Source of the DNA: Rubrivivax sp.
GTDB lineage: Bacteria > Pseudomonadota > Gammaproteobacteria > Burkholderiales > Burkholderiaceae
Direction: 5' to 3'
Length of the DNA stretch: 5,833 bases
Assembly: GCA_004211235.1 (NCBI GenBank)
Contig: SEEY01000277.1
Location: forward strand, 1-5,833
In this document: piece by piece, positions 1 to 5,833 of the stretch
Layout: the number at the start of each line of letters is the position of its first letter
Position numbering within the stretch: position 1 is the first letter of the stretch
Translations under genes and position numbers: made by a program
Notes under the pieces: model-generated
The model's database searches: none
What the model saw: only the letters and a program-made list of their open reading frames with translations
Told to the model about the DNA's origin: nothing

Positions 1-1082
1 GCACAGGCGCGCTGGTGCTGTCGCTGCGCCAGCCGCTGCTGCGCGGTGCGGGGCGCGATGTCGTCGAGACCGACCTGCGCGTGGCCCGCTACGAGCGCGA
101 CATCGGCGCCTGGCAGTTCCGCCAGCAGGTGCTGCGCATCGGCAGCGATGCGCTGTCGACCTACTGGCAGCTCTGGCGGGCGCGTGGCACGCAGGCGCTG
201 CGCCGCGAGGCACTGGACAACGCCCGTGAGACGGTCGACGACGTGCGCATCCGCGTCGATGGCGGCCGGCTCGCGCCTGGTGCGCTGGACGAAGCGACAG
301 CGGTGCTGTCGGCCCGGCGCGCCGAGCTGGCGCGCGGCCAGCAGGCGCTGTTCGAGGCCGAGGCCAAGGTGCGCGTGCTGCTGGATCTGCCGCCGCAGGA
401 CGGCGACTGGCCGCTGGCAGAGCCCGATCTGACGGCGCCGCCATCACCGGGGGACCTGGCCGCGCTGTCCGAGCGCCTGCCCGATGTCGAGGCCGCCTGG
501 CCGCCGCTGCGCATGGCCCTGCTCAAGCGCGAGCAGGCCGACGCCCGGTTGCGCCTGGCCTACAGCAAGAAGCTGCCGGCGCTGGACCTGCAGGCCAGCT
601 ACAGCAGCAACAGCCTGACCTATGGCCCGCTGGACGCCGCGCAGAAGGCGACGCAGGGCCGCAACCCGGACTGGACCATCGGCGTCGCGGTGGAAGTGCC
701 GCTGGGCGGCGACCGCCGCGCCCAGGCCGAGTACCGCGCCCAGCAGCTGCGCGTGGAGCAGTCGTCACTGGAGGTGCATTCGCTCCGCCAGGCCGTGGCC
801 AGCGACTACTTCAACCGCGCCGCCCAGCTGGCGGAACTGGAGCGGGAACTGACGCAGCTGCGCGAGGAGCTGGCTTCCCGCCAGCAGCTCGAAGCCGGTG
901 TGCGCGAGCAGTTCGCCAGCGGCATCGCACCGCGCGGCCGCCTGCTGCGGCTGCAGGCCGACGTGCTCGACGCCCGCATACGCCTCATCGACGGCGCCAG
1001 CCGCTGGGCCCTGGCCCGCGTGGCGCTGCAACTGGTGGACGGCAGCCTGCTCTCCGACTACGACGTGCGGATAGAACCATGA
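1..1082 (+). CDS. TolC-family outer-membrane efflux/secretion channel, 5' end cut by the window
   Basis: This is the C-terminal 359 residues of a TolC/OEP-family outer-membrane channel; the frame is open from base 3 and the true start lies upstream. The family forms trimeric outer-membrane barrels with a long periplasmic helical tunnel that docks onto HlyD-type adaptors. Visible hallmarks, counting from base 3, are the SLRQPLLRGAG stretch at residues 7-17, long Ala/Arg/Glu/Gln-rich amphipathic helices, and the second-repeat strand motif around residues 224-237 (W, IGV, VEVPLGGD) followed by another long helix pair. Family members are usually 430-500 residues, so roughly 100 residues including the signal peptide are missing. 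The stop overlaps the next gene's ATG (ATGA at 1079-1082), indicating co-translation with the adaptor. Family assignment is firm; the substrate cannot be told from this protein. Confidence 0.93.
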   Translation, partial: TGALVLSLRQPLLRGAGRDVVETDLRVARYERDIGAWQFRQQVLRIGSDALSTYWQLWRARGTQALRREALDNARETVDDVRIRVDGGRLAPGALDEATAVLSARRAELARGQQALFEAEAKVRVLLDLPPQDGDWPLAEPDLTAPPSPGDLAALSERLPDVEAAWPPLRMALLKREQADARLRLAYSKKLPALDLQASYSSNSLTYGPLDAAQKATQGRNPDWTIGVAVEVPLGGDRRAQAEYRAQQLRVEQSSLEVHSLRQAVASDYFNRAAQLAELERELTQLREELASRQQLEAGVREQFASGIAPRGRLLRLQADVLDARIRLIDGASRWALARVALQLVDGSLLSDYDVRIEP

Positions 1083-1942
1083 TTTTTCGTGTATCGACAC
1101 AGCCGCGCAGCCACCGGGACATCCCCGCTGCGCGTCTTTCTCTGTGCCTCTGTGCCTCGGCGGCCTTGTTCCTGGGCTTGGTGAGCCATGCCAGGGCGGC
1201 CGACTACGTCGGCATCGTCCACGCCCGCCACAAGCTCAGCCTGAGCCTGCCGGTGACCGGCATCGTCGCCAAGGTGGCCGTGGAGCCCGGCCAGAAGGTC
1301 GGCGCCGGCCAGGCGTTGATCCTGCTGGACGAACGCGCCCAGGCGCTGGAAGAACAGCGCCGTCGCACACAGCTGGACGACGCGAGCGAACTGCGCGCCA
1401 CCGAGGAGCGCCTCAAGGTCGTGCAACCACTGGCCGAGGACGCCCGCAAGCTCGCCGCCAGCCGCGGCGCCATCAGCCGGGAGGACGCAGCGCGAAACGA
1501 GCTGGACTTCATCGCCACGCGCGGCCGGCTGTCGCAGCTGCAGGCGCAAAAGATCCGCGAGAAGGCCGAGCTGCAGCTGGCGGAGACCGACCGTGCGCAG
1601 CGCCGCCTGGTCGCACCGGTGGCCGGCGTCGTCACGAAGATCGGCATCGACGTCGGTGAATGGGCCAAGCCGGGCGACACGCTGGTGGAGCTGGTCGATG
1701 CGTCGGTGCTGCACCTGCGCGTCAACATCCCCGCGGCGGCGGCACGCAAGCTGAAGGAGGGCCAGGGCCTGCCCGTCAGCCTCGACAGCGGTGAGACGGT
1801 GACCGGCAACGTCAGCTTCATCTCGCCGGTGACCGACGCCGCCAGCGGCCTGGCCGAGGTGCGCGTGCGCTTCAGCAACCCGGGCCGGCTGGCGCCGGGC
1901 AGCAAGGGCAGCGTCAAGCTCGATGGAGGCGCCACGAAGTGA
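1079..1942 (+). CDS. Short HlyD/MFP-type periplasmic adaptor with Sec signal peptide
   Basis: This 287-residue periplasmic adaptor is of the kind that links an inner-membrane partner to a TolC channel. A basic N-terminus is followed by a hydrophobic core at about residues 20-35 and a signal peptidase I type site, A38-R39-A40 before A41-D42, so the mature protein is probably secreted. No lipobox is convincing. Residues 55-90 form the first half of a lipoyl/biotinyl-like domain (PVTGIVAKVAVEPGQKV), 90-178 a Glu/Arg/Gln-rich helical hairpin, 178-210 the second lipoyl half (VAPVAGVVTKIGIDVGEW), and 210-287 a beta-barrel. It is short for the family and seems to stop after the barrel, without a clear membrane-proximal domain. 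The ATG overlaps the upstream stop by 4 bp and has only a weak purine tract before it. The gene ends in a GTGA overlap with the next gene. An RND-type or type I-type partner is possible, but neither is present here. Confidence 0.9.
   Translation: MIFRVSTQPRSHRDIPAARLSLCLCASAALFLGLVSHARAADYVGIVHARHKLSLSLPVTGIVAKVAVEPGQKVGAGQALILLDERAQALEEQRRRTQLDDASELRATEERLKVVQPLAEDARKLAASRGAISREDAARNELDFIATRGRLSQLQAQKIREKAELQLAETDRAQRRLVAPVAGVVTKIGIDVGEWAKPGDTLVELVDASVLHLRVNIPAAAARKLKEGQGLPVSLDSGETVTGNVSFISPVTDAASGLAEVRVRFSNPGRLAPGSKGSVKLDGGATK
1131..1160. repeat. Tandem octamer inside the signal-peptide codons
   Basis: The octamer tctgtgcc occurs twice in direct tandem at 1141-1148 and 1149-1156, preceded by a pyrimidine-rich tctttc tract. 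On the minus strand this reads as gaggcacagaggcacagag. I recall that motif from intergenic repeats of many environmental bacteria, but this is memory, not a search. Here it lies in frame and encodes part of the hydrophobic core (LSLCLCAS) of the adaptor's signal peptide. Confidence 0.55.
1925..1929 (+). promoter_or_regulatory. Shine-Dalgarno site fixing the GTG start of the GAF-HlyD gene
   Basis: GGAGG lies inside the last codons of the short adaptor gene, 9 nt before the GTG at 1939. The GTG shares four bases with the adaptor's TGA. The strong site and the overlap together support GTG as the start and suggest translational coupling. Confidence 0.75.
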
Positions 1943-3870
1943 ACGCACCCGGCCTTGTGACCGCCCTGCCCACCTTCAGCGCCCGCGAGCTGGTGCTGGC
2001 CCTGCATGCGCTGCGCGCCGCCAGCGGCCAGGCGGACTATGCGGTGCAGGTGGTCGCTGCCCTCGCGAGGTTGATGCGTGCGCAGCAGGGCTGGTGGGTC
2101 AGCGAGGCCGATGGCGGCTGGCGGCTGCTGGCCGAGGCGCATGACGAAGCCGCTGCCAGCGACCCCGCGCCCGACCCGCTGCGTGCCGACTTCGCGGCCG
2201 ACCTCGCCGGCCTCGCCCAGCGCGCCCGTACGCAGGGCTTCGCCAGCCTGCCGCAGCGCTCGGCCCAGGGTTCGACGCAATGGCTGGTGGCCGTGCGGCC
2301 GGAGCGCGCCGCGAACGACCTGTGGCTGCTGTGCCTGCCCGACCGCGAGCGGCCGCATCTGAACGAGCTGGTGCTGCGTGCGCAGCTGGTGGCCGACCTG
2401 CCGACGCCCGGCGAAGCGCCCGCTGCCGCGGTCATATCGAGCGACACACCACTGGCGACCTGGGCGCCGTTGCTGGACGCCGTGCTGTTCGCTCAAGCCC
2501 ACGACGGCTTCGAGCCGGCGACGCTGGCGCTGGTGAACGCGCTGGCCAGCACGCTCGGCGCGCAACAGGTGGCGCTCGGCTGGCGCGCGGAGGCCGGCGC
2601 GCCGCTGCGTCTGGTGGCGCTGAGCCATCGCGACAAGCTGGACCGCTACGCCCATGCCGTCGTGCTGACCGAGGGCGCGCTCGACGAAGCGCTCGACCAT
2701 GACGAAGGCGTGCGTCTCGAATCCGCCGCGCCGGCCGCGGACGCCGGCACGGCGCTGGCCGAGGTGGACGCTGCGGCCAAGCCGCTTGCGCCCGCCCTGC
2801 CCGCGCACCGGCTGCTGCAGCAGTCCCTCGGCGACGCGTGCCTCGCCTCGCTGCCACTGGCCAGCAGCGGCAGCGCGCCGCGCGCGGCCGTGCTGATGGT
2901 GTTCGACGGCGAACCGCTGCCGGCCGACCAGCTCGCCCGGCTGCGCCTGGCGCTGCGCGTGGCCCTGCCCTGGCTGGAAAGCCTGCACTGGCGCGAGCGC
3001 CCGCTCGCCCTGCGCGCGAACGACGAACTGCGTCGTCGTGCGCGCCTCTGGCTGGGGCCGCAGCATCTCGGCATGAAGCTCGGCGCCGGCCTGGGGGCCC
3101 TGGCGCTGCTGGTGGCGCTGTTCGTCGATTGGGACTACCGCGTCGGCGCCAGCGCCCAGCTGGCCACGGACAGCACGCGCATCCTGTCGGCGCAGTTCGA
3201 CGGCCGCGTCGACGAAGCCTTCGTCAGTGCCGGCCAGAACGTCAAGGAAGGCGAGGTGCTCGCCCAGCTCGACGTGCGCGACCTGCAGAACCAGGTGGCC
3301 GACGCACGCGCCGAGGTACAGCGCTACACGGCCGAGGCCGACAAGGCGCGCGCGGCCGGGGCGCTGGCCGAGTCGGAAGTGGGCAACGCGCGGACCGCCC
3401 AGGCCCAGGCGCGGCTGGCGCGCACGGTCGAGCTGATCGAGCTGGCCGCCAACCGTGCGCCTTTCGACGGCGTCGTCGTCGAGGGCGAGAAGCGCGAGCT
3501 GCAGGGCGCGCCGGTACGCAAGGGCGACAAGCTCTACCGCATCGCCCGCGTCGAGAAGCTGTACGCGACGCTGCAGGTCCCGGAGCGGGATGCGGCGCAG
3601 CTGAAGTCGGGCGCTGCTGGTGAGCTGAGCCTGATGACGCGACCCGACGAGAAGATTCCGCTGCGGGTGCTGTCGGTGATTCCGGTGGCGCAGATCAAGG
3701 GGCAGGAGGGCAACCAGTTCATGGTCCGCGCCGAGCTGCTCTCGGCGCCGGCGGACTGGTGGCGGCCGGGCATGAGCGGCAATGCGCGGGTGGATGCGGG
3801 GCCGAGGCGGATCATCTGGGTGCTGACGCATCGGGCGGTGGATCAGCTGCGGTTGTGGTTGTGGTGGTGA
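1939..3870 (+). CDS. Membrane-anchored HlyD-type adaptor with N-terminal cytosolic GAF-like region
   Basis: This 643-residue protein has three parts. Residues 1-377 are soluble. Within them, about 195-355 have a GAF-like look: an A..L...LGAQQVALGW strand, LRLVALSH, an HRLL...ACLASLPLA segment, a VLMVF strand and a closing amphipathic helix. Residues 15-150 may be a second, weaker copy. An Arg-rich stretch (RRRARLWLG) precedes a single helix at 378-396, which places the N-terminus in the cytosol. Residues 397-643 are a periplasmic adaptor: first lipoyl half at about 415-445 (DGRVDEAFVSAGQNVKEGEVL), a helical hairpin of roughly 50-55 residues, second lipoyl half at about 502-530 (RAPFDGVVVEG), then a beta-barrel. 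It ends in an unusual aromatic tail (LRLWLWW). It overlaps the upstream adaptor by 4 bp. The role as a second adaptor is well supported; the GAF call is by pattern and the ligand is unknown. Confidence 0.88.
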   Translation: MNAPGLVTALPTFSARELVLALHALRAASGQADYAVQVVAALARLMRAQQGWWVSEADGGWRLLAEAHDEAAASDPAPDPLRADFAADLAGLAQRARTQGFASLPQRSAQGSTQWLVAVRPERAANDLWLLCLPDRERPHLNELVLRAQLVADLPTPGEAPAAAVISSDTPLATWAPLLDAVLFAQAHDGFEPATLALVNALASTLGAQQVALGWRAEAGAPLRLVALSHRDKLDRYAHAVVLTEGALDEALDHDEGVRLESAAPAADAGTALAEVDAAAKPLAPALPAHRLLQQSLGDACLASLPLASSGSAPRAAVLMVFDGEPLPADQLARLRLALRVALPWLESLHWRERPLALRANDELRRRARLWLGPQHLGMKLGAGLGALALLVALFVDWDYRVGASAQLATDSTRILSAQFDGRVDEAFVSAGQNVKEGEVLAQLDVRDLQNQVADARAEVQRYTAEADKARAAGALAESEVGNARTAQAQARLARTVELIELAANRAPFDGVVVEGEKRELQGAPVRKGDKLYRIARVEKLYATLQVPERDAAQLKSGAAGELSLMTRPDEKIPLRVLSVIPVAQIKGQEGNQFMVRAELLSAPADWWRPGMSGNARVDAGPRRIIWVLTHRAVDQLRLWLWW

Positions 3871-3945
3871 TGGAATGTTTGCCTTGTGCTCTTCCATCGA
3901 CGGCTTAGTGGCCAGGCCCAGCCGGGACGTCGCCCCGGCGGGCGA

Positions 3946-3973
3946 CCTTCTTTTTGAGCGACCAAAAAGAAGG
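3946..3973. repeat. Stem-loop near the left end of the inverted element
   Basis: Perfect 10-bp arms, ccttcttttt and aaaaagaagg, flank an 8-nt loop (gagcgacc). The stem sits just inside the left terminal repeat. Neither strand has a T-run after the stem, so it is not a standard intrinsic terminator, although it could still hinder transcription or stabilise the upstream mRNA's 3' end. Confidence 0.8.
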
Positions 3974-4165
3974 CAAAAAGTCGCCCCTGCTCCGTCGCCC
4001 TCCGCTTCGCTGCGGGTCCCCTGCGATGCTCGCAGCCCGAGGCACGCGCGGAACTCACTTCGCTACGCTTCGTTCAGACAACCGCGCGAAGTCAGTCAAC
4101 GAAGCGCGCTGCGCGCGCGCCTCGGGCTGCTGCGCTTCTCGGCTCCTCCAAAGGGGTGTGAGGGA

Positions 4166-4194
4166 ACAGCCGAACAGCCAACAGCCCCACAGCC
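4166..4194. repeat. Four acagcc units at the centre of the inverted element
   Basis: The hexamer acagcc occurs at 4166, 4174, 4181 and 4189, a period of 7-8 bases. The cluster sits in the unpaired centre between the two arms of the large inverted repeat. Its function is unknown. Confidence 0.6.
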
Positions 4195-4432
4195 AAAAGT
4201 CAAGCCCGAAGTCCGTCCGGTGGACGTATTTCGTATGCCCCCTTTTAGCCACGCCGAGCAGCGGAAGGACTTGAAGCCGCGCGCGCAGCGCGCATCAAGA
4301 ACTGACTCCGCGCAGCTGTTTGACCGCAGCGTAGCGAAGGGAGTTCTGCGCGGGGCTTTAAGGCCTGAGCAGCGCAGGGAACCCCGAAGCGAAGCGCAGG
4401 GGCGGGGCGGTCAGGGGGGAGCTCTTTGGTTA

Positions 4433-4452
4433 CTTTCTGGCGGACCAGAAGG
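4433..4452. repeat. Stem-loop near the right end of the inverted element
   Basis: Arms ctttctgg and ccagaagg form 8 bp, one of them a G-U/G-T wobble, around a cgga loop, next to the right terminal repeat. It is the positional counterpart of the left-end stem-loop but differs in sequence in both stem and loop, so pairing seems to have been kept while the bases changed. No T-run follows on either strand. Confidence 0.65.
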
Positions 4453-4499
4453 TGACTCGCCCGCCGGGGCGAAATCCCGGCACGGTACTCTCCAGTCGC

Positions 4500-4509
4500 C
4501 CACCGGTGG
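4500..4509. promoter_or_regulatory. 10-bp perfect palindrome overlapping the ribosome-binding site
   Basis: ccaccggtgg is its own reverse complement, and its last two bases are the first two of the GGAG ribosome-binding sequence of the M50 gene. It could be a small dimeric-protein operator or chance in GC-rich DNA. No promoter boxes are recognisable nearby. Confidence 0.3.
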
Positions 4510-4511
4510 AG
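4508..4511 (+). promoter_or_regulatory. Shine-Dalgarno site fixing the GTG start of the M50 gene
   Basis: GGAG lies 7 nt before GTG 4519. The next in-frame ATG is far downstream (codon 132), inside the protein. The PqqD-like domain begins about 17 residues after this GTG, so GTG is the best start. Confidence 0.75.
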
Positions 4512-4518
4512 CGGCAAC

Positions 4519-5833
4519 GTGACCCAAGGCACCCTCTCCGACAGCTGGTACCAGGTCGCCCAGACCCGCGTCTGCCTGCTGCCCACGGTCGAAGCCCAGG
4601 CCCAGCGCTACCGTGGCCAGGCCTGGGTGCTGCTGGAGGATGGCTACTCGCATCGCTTCTACCGCGTCACCCCGCAGGCCTACGAATTCCTGCGCGCCCT
4701 CGACGGCGAACGCACCGTCGACCAGGCCTGGCAAGACCTCGCCAAACGCCACCCCGAAGGCACGCCCGGCCAGGAGGAAGTGGTCAGGCTGCTGTCGCAG
4801 CTGCACCTCTCCAGCCTGCTCCATTTCAAGGAGCAGCCCCACGCCGACGCCATCTCCGAGCGCCTGCAGCGCCAGCGCTCGCGCGAGTTCATTGGCAAGC
4901 TGCTGTCCTTCATGTACTGGCGCTTCCCGCTGTTCGGGCTGGACAAGTACCTCGACAAAATCATCCCCTTCATCCACGCCTGCACCGGCCGCGTCGCCGG
5001 CCTCGTGTGGCTGGCCGCGGTGTGCTGGGGCGCCAGCACCGCCTTCGAGCACCACGGCGCGATCAGCGGCGGCAGCGAGGGCCTGCTGTCGCTGTCCAAC
5101 CTGCCCTGGCTCTACCTCGCCACCACGATGGTGAAGGTGGTGCACGAGCTGGCGCATGCCTTCGTCTGCAAGCGCTACGGCGGCCAGGTGCCCACCTTCG
5201 GCATCATGGTGCTGGTGCTCGCGCCGCTGCCCTATGTGGACGCCTCCGCGAGCTGGGGCCTGCGCAACAAGTGGCAGCGCGCCTACGTCGGCGCCGCGGG
5301 CATGCTGGCCGAGCTCTTCATGGCGTCGCTCGCCTGCGTCGTCTGGGCCGCCACGGCGGACGGCGCCGTGCACAGCATGGCCTTCAACGTGATGATCGTC
5401 GGCTCGCTGTCCAGCCTGCTGTTCAACGGCAATCCGCTGCTGCGCTACGACGCGTACTACATCCTCAGCGACCTGGTGGAGATGCCCAACCTCTACCAGA
5501 AGGCCCAGGCGCAGTGGCTGCACTACGGCGCCAAATACCTGTTCGGCGTGCGCGAGCATGTCGAGCCCGCACAGGACCGCCACGAGCGCCTGTGGTTCAC
5601 CGGCTACGGCGCGCTGGCCTTCTTCTACCGCTGGGTCGTCACGCTCGGCGTGCTGGCCTATGTGACGGACCAGTGGTTCGGCGTCGGCGTCGTCATGGTC
5701 ATCACCACCGTCATCACGATGGTGCTGATGCCGGTCACCAAGCTGTGGGCCTGGCTGCGCATGGCGTCCGGCACGCGGCGCGTGCCGGACGCCATGCGCA
5801 GCCAGGCCCACAGCTTGGTGACCGGCATCAGCA
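4519..5833 (+). CDS. PqqD-like/M50 site-2-protease-type membrane metallopeptidase, 3' end missing
   Basis: At least 438 codons are open with no stop before the window end. Residues about 20-103 look PqqD-like: an R/G-rich strand start, then VTPQAYEFLRALDGERTVDQ, then a helix ending LSQLHLSSLLHF. PqqD-type domains bind leader peptides in ribosomal peptide maturation. Membrane helices are visible at about 156-178, 190-215, 225-240, 255-279, 285-309 and 365-410. The zinc-binding HELAH motif is at H209, E210 and H213 in a membrane helix. The third-ligand motif is NPLLRYDAYY, with N305, P306 and D311, so the catalytic set is intact. Relatives, from memory, often continue into an HlyD-type adaptor domain, which would be beyond the window. 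The likely role is inner-membrane cleavage or handling of a substrate exported through the upstream adaptors and channel. Residues after about 420 come from a fold-back palindrome and are unreliable. Confidence 0.88.
   Translation, partial: MTQGTLSDSWYQVAQTRVCLLPTVEAQAQRYRGQAWVLLEDGYSHRFYRVTPQAYEFLRALDGERTVDQAWQDLAKRHPEGTPGQEEVVRLLSQLHLSSLLHFKEQPHADAISERLQRQRSREFIGKLLSFMYWRFPLFGLDKYLDKIIPFIHACTGRVAGLVWLAAVCWGASTAFEHHGAISGGSEGLLSLSNLPWLYLATTMVKVVHELAHAFVCKRYGGQVPTFGIMVLVLAPLPYVDASASWGLRNKWQRAYVGAAGMLAELFMASLACVVWAATADGAVHSMAFNVMIVGSLSSLLFNGNPLLRYDAYYILSDLVEMPNLYQKAQAQWLHYGAKYLFGVREHVEPAQDRHERLWFTGYGALAFFYRWVVTLGVLAYVTDQWFGVGVVMVITTVITMVLMPVTKLWAWLRMASGTRRVPDAMRSQAHSLVTGIS
5723..5833. repeat. 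111-nt perfect palindrome running to the window end
   Basis: Bases 5723-5777 are exactly the reverse complement of 5779-5833, with a single unpaired base at 5778; I checked all 55 pairs. It lies inside the M50 coding frame and reaches the final base, so it may extend further. A fold-back join at a contig end is the simplest reading. A true genomic palindrome this long, perfect and loop-free would be unstable and is less likely. Confidence 0.95.

Larger units (their letters stand above)
3921..4481. repeat. Roughly 560-bp imperfect inverted-repeat element filling the intergenic gap
   Basis: The two halves of this region are reverse complements. Bases 3921-3945 and 4457-4481 match at 23 of 25 positions, including a perfect 16-nt core, tcgccccggcgggcga. 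Bases 4045-4118 and 4279-4352 match without gaps at 61 of 74 positions by hand alignment. The stretches between these blocks (124 and 129 nt) also align with small indels. Weaker pairing continues inward to about 4147 and 4245. I see no transposase and no target-site duplication in the flanks. Only 50 nt separate it from the upstream stop and 37 nt from the downstream GTG, and those spacers show nothing else beyond a ribosome-binding site and a small palindrome. It resembles dispersed non-coding elements of Burkholderiales, from memory. Open frames inside it are by-products. Confidence 0.85.

Noticed and set aside
1204..3897. An 897-codon open frame on the minus strand.
   Set aside because: It is antisense to two well-supported adaptor genes, and its Arg/Gln/His/Ala-rich product has no recognisable domain. 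Long antisense frames are expected in DNA this GC-rich.
3946..3973. Intrinsic terminator for the upstream operon.
   Set aside because: The stem is perfect, but the U-run required after it is absent on both strands, and the T-rich part lies within the stem. It is kept only as a stem-loop of the element.
4201..4240. A sigma-70-like promoter around the AT-richer stretch gtatttcgtatg in the centre of the element.
   Set aside because: No acceptable -35 box lies at the right spacing and the -10 match is poor, so it cannot be supported by eye.
3875..4522. A 215-codon + strand frame that starts 4 nt after the GAF-HlyD stop and ends in a GTGA overlap with the M50 start, as a real linking gene would.
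   Set aside because: It spans both arms of the inverted element, whose DNA is mirrored, so one frame cannot be under protein selection in both arms. The product is low-complexity Arg/Ala/Pro/Ser-rich with no recognisable domain. The flush fit is probably coincidence, but a homologue search would settle it.
4411..5811. A 466-codon open frame on the minus strand.
   Set aside because: It lies opposite the M50 gene, whose HELAH and NPxxxxD motifs and membrane helices are clear. The antisense product is His/Gly/Ala-rich without a domain, and its start falls inside the fold-back palindrome.

Overview
The window is very GC-rich, with strongly G/C-ending codons and tightly packed genes that all read on the + strand. 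Together with the style of the intergenic element, this suggests a high-GC betaproteobacterium of the Burkholderiales. That placement rests on sequence style and recall, not on a marker gene.

Positions 1-3870 hold three genes joined by 4-bp start/stop overlaps, so almost certainly one operon. They are the 3' part of a TolC-type outer-membrane channel gene (1-1082), a short secreted HlyD-type periplasmic adaptor (1079-1942), and a large protein joining a cytosolic GAF-like region, one transmembrane helix and a second HlyD-type adaptor (1939-3870). Positions 4519-5833 carry the 5' part of an M50 (site-2-protease-like) membrane metallopeptidase with a PqqD-like N-terminal domain. No ABC ATPase, RND pump or MFS pump lies in the window. 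The polytopic inner-membrane partner that can be seen is the M50 protein. The set looks like a PqqD/M50/HlyD/TolC envelope-spanning export or maturation system whose substrate, probably a peptide or protein, is not in the window.

Between the two gene blocks, 3871-4518 has no credible gene. It is filled by a roughly 560-bp imperfect inverted repeat (3921-4481), with near-identical 25-nt ends, a small stem-loop next to each end and a short unpaired centre. It resembles a non-coding dispersed element of Burkholderiales and appears to have been inserted between genes of one functional cluster.

The last 111 nt (5723-5833) are a perfect palindrome about a single central base, running exactly to the window end. 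Sequence after 5778 is only the reverse complement of what precedes it. This is most simply a fold-back artefact at a contig end, so the final 18 or so residues of the M50 translation should not be trusted.
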